6,685 nucleotides of DNA from Chroococcidiopsidaceae cyanobacterium CP_BM_RX_35. GTDB taxonomy: Bacteria > Cyanobacteriota > Cyanobacteriia > Cyanobacteriales > Chroococcidiopsidaceae. The stretch lies in NCBI GenBank assembly GCA_019242465.1, contig JAFAVL010000175.1, positions 1 through 6,685 on the forward strand, written 5' to 3'. The notes beneath the pieces were generated by a model. That model did not search any database and was not told where the DNA came from. It saw only the letters and a list, made by a program, of their open reading frames with translations. This document shows positions 5,272-6,685 of this stretch, piece by piece. Within the stretch, counting starts at the first letter, position 1. Each line of letters begins with the position of its first letter. A program made the position numbers and the translations under genes.

Positions 5272-5329
5272 TTGGCGCAAAGCGCCAAGGTTTACTTCAC
5301 AAGATAATGCGCCAACCTATACTTCACAA
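5272..5329. repeat. GCGCCAA hairpin plus 21-bp tandem repeat (iteron-like)
   Basis: TTGGCGC (5272-5278) and GCGCCAA (5282-5288) form a perfect 7-bp stem with an AAA loop. The right arm also opens a 21-bp repeat: 5282-5302 and 5309-5329 match at 18 of 21 positions (GCGCCAA, two changed bases, then T-x-TACTTCACAA) with a 27-bp period. GCGCCAA thus occurs three times, once inverted and twice direct. Such arrays are typical of protein-binding iterons or transposase sites at element ends; which applies here is unknown. Confidence 0.55.
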
Positions 5330-5560
5330 AAAGGGAGGCGGGTATTAAGCAATGTTTCGCCACCAGTATCGAAAGCTAGGAAGAGCCCAAGGTAGTTGAC
5401 GTTTGACAGGTGGGGACGCAACCAAAAGATTATTTGTCGATGTTTAAGATTGAATTAGTTTGAGGTTTCGGTAGGGCGGTAGGTGAACGGTGTCTGCGGA
5501 GCGGTTTAGGCTTTATTGTGGTGTTCAGACCATTTGCCAACTTGATAGGAGGACATCAAC

Positions 5561-6058
5561 GTGACTGATGAACAACATTCTTTACTGAAAGCATCAGACA
5601 TCAATTCAATGGATGCGTTTGAGTTTCATCATCCGCTCAATCCCAATTCAGAAATTTATTTACGGTTTCTTGGGCGTACTGTCGGTCTTAAACGCATTGG
5701 GGTGACGATTGCTCGTGTACCATCAGGCAAAGAATCTTTCATTTACCACGCTCACCAGAATGAAGAAGAATGGGTTTACATCTTGTCAGGTCGAGGGATC
5801 GCGGAGATTGGAGATCTGGAATACGAAGTTGAACCAGGAGACTTCATGGGATTTGGGCTACCTCAACAACCCCATCATCTTCGTAATCCATTCAATGAAG
5901 ACCTTGTATATTTGATAGGTGGAGAAGCAGGATGCTTAGATGTTGCCGTTTTTCCTCGGCTTGGTAAACGAGTGATTAGGGATAGTGAGTCAGCTTACAT
6001 ATTTGATGAGTCAGCGCTTCAACTTTTTTGGAGCAGCAAGCGATCTGCTGAGGATTGA
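5561..6058 (+). CDS. Single-domain cupin protein, probable integron cassette gene
   Basis: A 165-residue protein with one complete small-barrel cupin domain. Motif 1 is HAHQNEEEWVYILSGRG (63-79): H63, H65 and E69 or E70 are likely metal ligands. Motif 2 is PGDFMGFGLPQQPHHLRN (92-109): H105 is the fourth ligand, followed by the H-x3-N spacing. Such proteins bind Fe, Mn, Zn or similar metals and act as isomerases, dioxygenases or ligand-binding proteins; the sequence does not choose between these. There is no HTH domain and no signal peptide. The GTG at 5561 is fixed by AGGAGGA (5547-5553) with 7 nt spacing. The stop lies 21 bp before an attC-like site in the correct orientation, so the gene looks like a cassette. 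No promoter of its own is evident, as is common in cassettes. Confidence 0.88.
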   Translation: MTDEQHSLLKASDINSMDAFEFHHPLNPNSEIYLRFLGRTVGLKRIGVTIARVPSGKESFIYHAHQNEEEWVYILSGRGIAEIGDLEYEVEPGDFMGFGLPQQPHHLRNPFNEDLVYLIGGEAGCLDVAVFPRLGKRVIRDSESAYIFDESALQLFWSSKRSAED

Positions 6059-6079
6059 TGTCTGCTCTTCGTGGTCGCG

Positions 6080-6166
6080 GTATAACAATTCAAATGCAGC
6101 GGACTGAAGAGAATTCCTCGTGCTGAGTTTGGTCTTGTTTGCCGCCGCTGATTTGAACCGTTAGAT
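6080..6166 (+). repeat. attC: attC-type integron recombination site (87 bp)
   Basis: R'' is GTATAAC (6080-6086), 6 of 7 to RYYYAAC. R' is GTTAGAT (6160-6166), a full match to GTTRRRY. Between them the arms fold as in known attC sites. TAAC pairs with GTTA; AA faces CC as an unpaired central spacer; TTCAAAT (6089-6095) pairs with ATTTGAA (6151-6157). G6096 is extrahelical, and CAGCGG (6097-6102) pairs with CCGCTG (6145-6150). A loop of about 42 nt (6103-6144) is the variable terminal structure. Size, box order, spacer, extrahelical G and placement 21 bp after a cassette-like gene all agree. Integron integrase recombines the folded bottom strand between G and TT of R'. No integrase gene is in the window. 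Confidence 0.85.
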
Positions 6167-6267
6167 AGCACTAATACTAATGGAGATGAACTCAACCATT
6201 TAGCGGGATTTCGTGACTGCTATTATCGATAGTTTTAATCTCCAATCTTGTCTCGTTGTGGCTTACG

Positions 6268-6685
6268 TTATCCAACACGCTGAGCCGACTTTTTCTGCAC
6301 CGCAGATGCTTCTGATGCTACAGGTTGTGTTTTTTCACCTGTTGTTTCAAAAACCTGTAACTCTGCTGTAGGCGAGGGTGCAATTTCTTCAGAATGAGCT
6401 GATGTAGCTTTTGAGCGACTCTGTCGCTTCTTGGGAGTCGGGGCTAGTTCTGGTGTAGGCTCAGTGGCAGTGGAAGCAACCACTTCTGCCATTGTTTTAG
6501 AAGAACGCTTTTTTCGAGTAGTTTTGTTAGACGGTGGCTCAATAACAGATGTGGTTGAGATTGCTGGTTCAGAGATTGGAGTAGGAATAGCAGTAGAATT
6601 CATGCCCATTTGTAATAATTGCCACAAATGTTCGCGACGACTTTCTACATATCTGAGTTTTTGTTCTCCCTCAACAGCATCTAGA
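6268..6685 (-). CDS. Unrecognised protein, C-terminal part, with basic low-complexity tail (runs off right edge)
   Basis: The complement is open from the window edge to TAA at 6270-6268, so 138 C-terminal residues are visible and the start lies outside. Frames that begin at TTG 6627 or at inner ATGs would miss the helical part. Residues 1-29 of the visible part (AVEGEQKLRYVESRREHLW region) form a charged amphipathic helix, perhaps coiled coil. The rest is Pro/Thr/Ser/Ala/Glu-rich and probably disordered, with three basic patches at about 54-63 (KTTRKKRSSK), 85-92 (KKRQSRSK) and 131-136. Such tails suit binding to DNA, RNA or an acidic partner. I do not recognise the family. It converges with the cupin cassette, leaving the attC site between them. 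Confidence 0.6.
   Translation of the reverse strand, partial: LDAVEGEQKLRYVESRREHLWQLLQMGMNSTAIPTPISEPAISTTSVIEPPSNKTTRKKRSSKTMAEVVASTATEPTPELAPTPKKRQSRSKATSAHSEEIAPSPTAELQVFETTGEKTQPVASEASAVQKKSAQRVG

Larger units (their letters stand above)
4967..5560. other. Long intergenic block with no convincing gene, rich in hairpins and repeats
   Basis: Neither strand offers an ORF with a recognisable family or a good start. A 60-codon TTG-initiated frame at 5125-5307 lacks a ribosome site and overlaps several perfect inverted repeats. The block holds a twice-repeated AAAGCTGAT (5008-5016, 5020-5028; 12-bp period), four hairpins between 5054 and 5288 and a tandem repeat at 5282-5329, listed separately. 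A TTGACA (5403-5408) is present but lacks a good -10 at proper spacing. No integron core site GTTRRRY is seen here on the plus strand. Confidence 0.6.

Noticed and set aside
5125..5307. Plus-strand 60-codon frame starting at TTG
   Set aside because: No Shine-Dalgarno site, no recognisable domain, and it is made largely of perfect inverted repeats, so non-coding structure explains it better.
5403..5433. TTGACA as a promoter for the cupin gene
   Set aside because: At 17 nt the -10 would be AAGATT (3 of 6), and the better GATTAT is at 19 nt; too weak to call.
1..6685. CRISPR array, tRNA or rRNA genes
   Set aside because: No regularly spaced identical repeats with unique spacers and no tRNA cloverleaf or rRNA segment could be seen on either strand.

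Overview
The window looks like an accessory region of a cyanobacterial genome, probably a filamentous or otherwise IS-rich species. This is inferred from protein character: the start of a TnpB of a cyanobacterial type, an IS1-family transposase tail of the kind seen in cyanobacteria, IS240-like IS6 elements, and a P450 starting with an NFFDP motif. No rRNA or housekeeping gene is present to fix the taxon. Almost every boundary between functional genes carries mobile DNA.

Layout. Positions 1-116 (minus) hold the first 38 codons of a TnpB (IS200/IS605 or IS607 type) that runs off the left edge, followed by a hairpin-rich upstream zone. Positions 380-1064 (plus) are a compact type II toxin-antitoxin pair, a Phd/YefM-like antitoxin and a PIN-domain toxin, with two direct repeats as a likely operator. 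Positions 1065-1244 are an unexplained open stretch in the toxin's own frame, beyond its stop. Positions 1273-2241 (plus) encode a divergent CaCA-superfamily membrane antiporter.

Positions 2277-2452 (minus) are a chimera: the GTG start and FAD-binding fingerprint of a flavin monooxygenase fused in frame to the C-terminus of an IS1-family transposase. Just upstream on the same strand is an apparently intact cytochrome P450 (2455-3699). The P450 and the lost flavoenzyme were evidently a tight oxidative pair, probably from secondary metabolism. The P450 leader holds a short in-frame ORF with a strong Shine-Dalgarno site, and it abuts an IS6-family element (3779-4611) whose transposase has an amber codon at a conserved Trp. 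That element abuts a second, truncated IS6 copy (4612-4859), whose far end cuts into the last 34 codons of an OmpR/PhoB-type response regulator (4862-4966).

Positions 4967-5560 hold no convincing gene but a series of strong hairpins and GCGCCAA-bearing repeats. Positions 5561-6058 (plus) encode a cupin protein with a near-perfect Shine-Dalgarno site. It is followed at once by what reads as an integron attC recombination site (6080-6166), with R'' and R' boxes, complementary arms, an unpaired spacer and an extrahelical G. The cupin gene is therefore probably a gene cassette, and no integrase is in view. The right edge (6268-6685, minus) is the C-terminal part of an unrecognised protein with a helical stretch and a disordered tail carrying three basic patches.

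The main points are the orphan attC/cupin cassette, the flavoenzyme-IS1 fusion next to the P450, the deletion-type IS6 junctions, and the structured non-coding block at 5052-5329.
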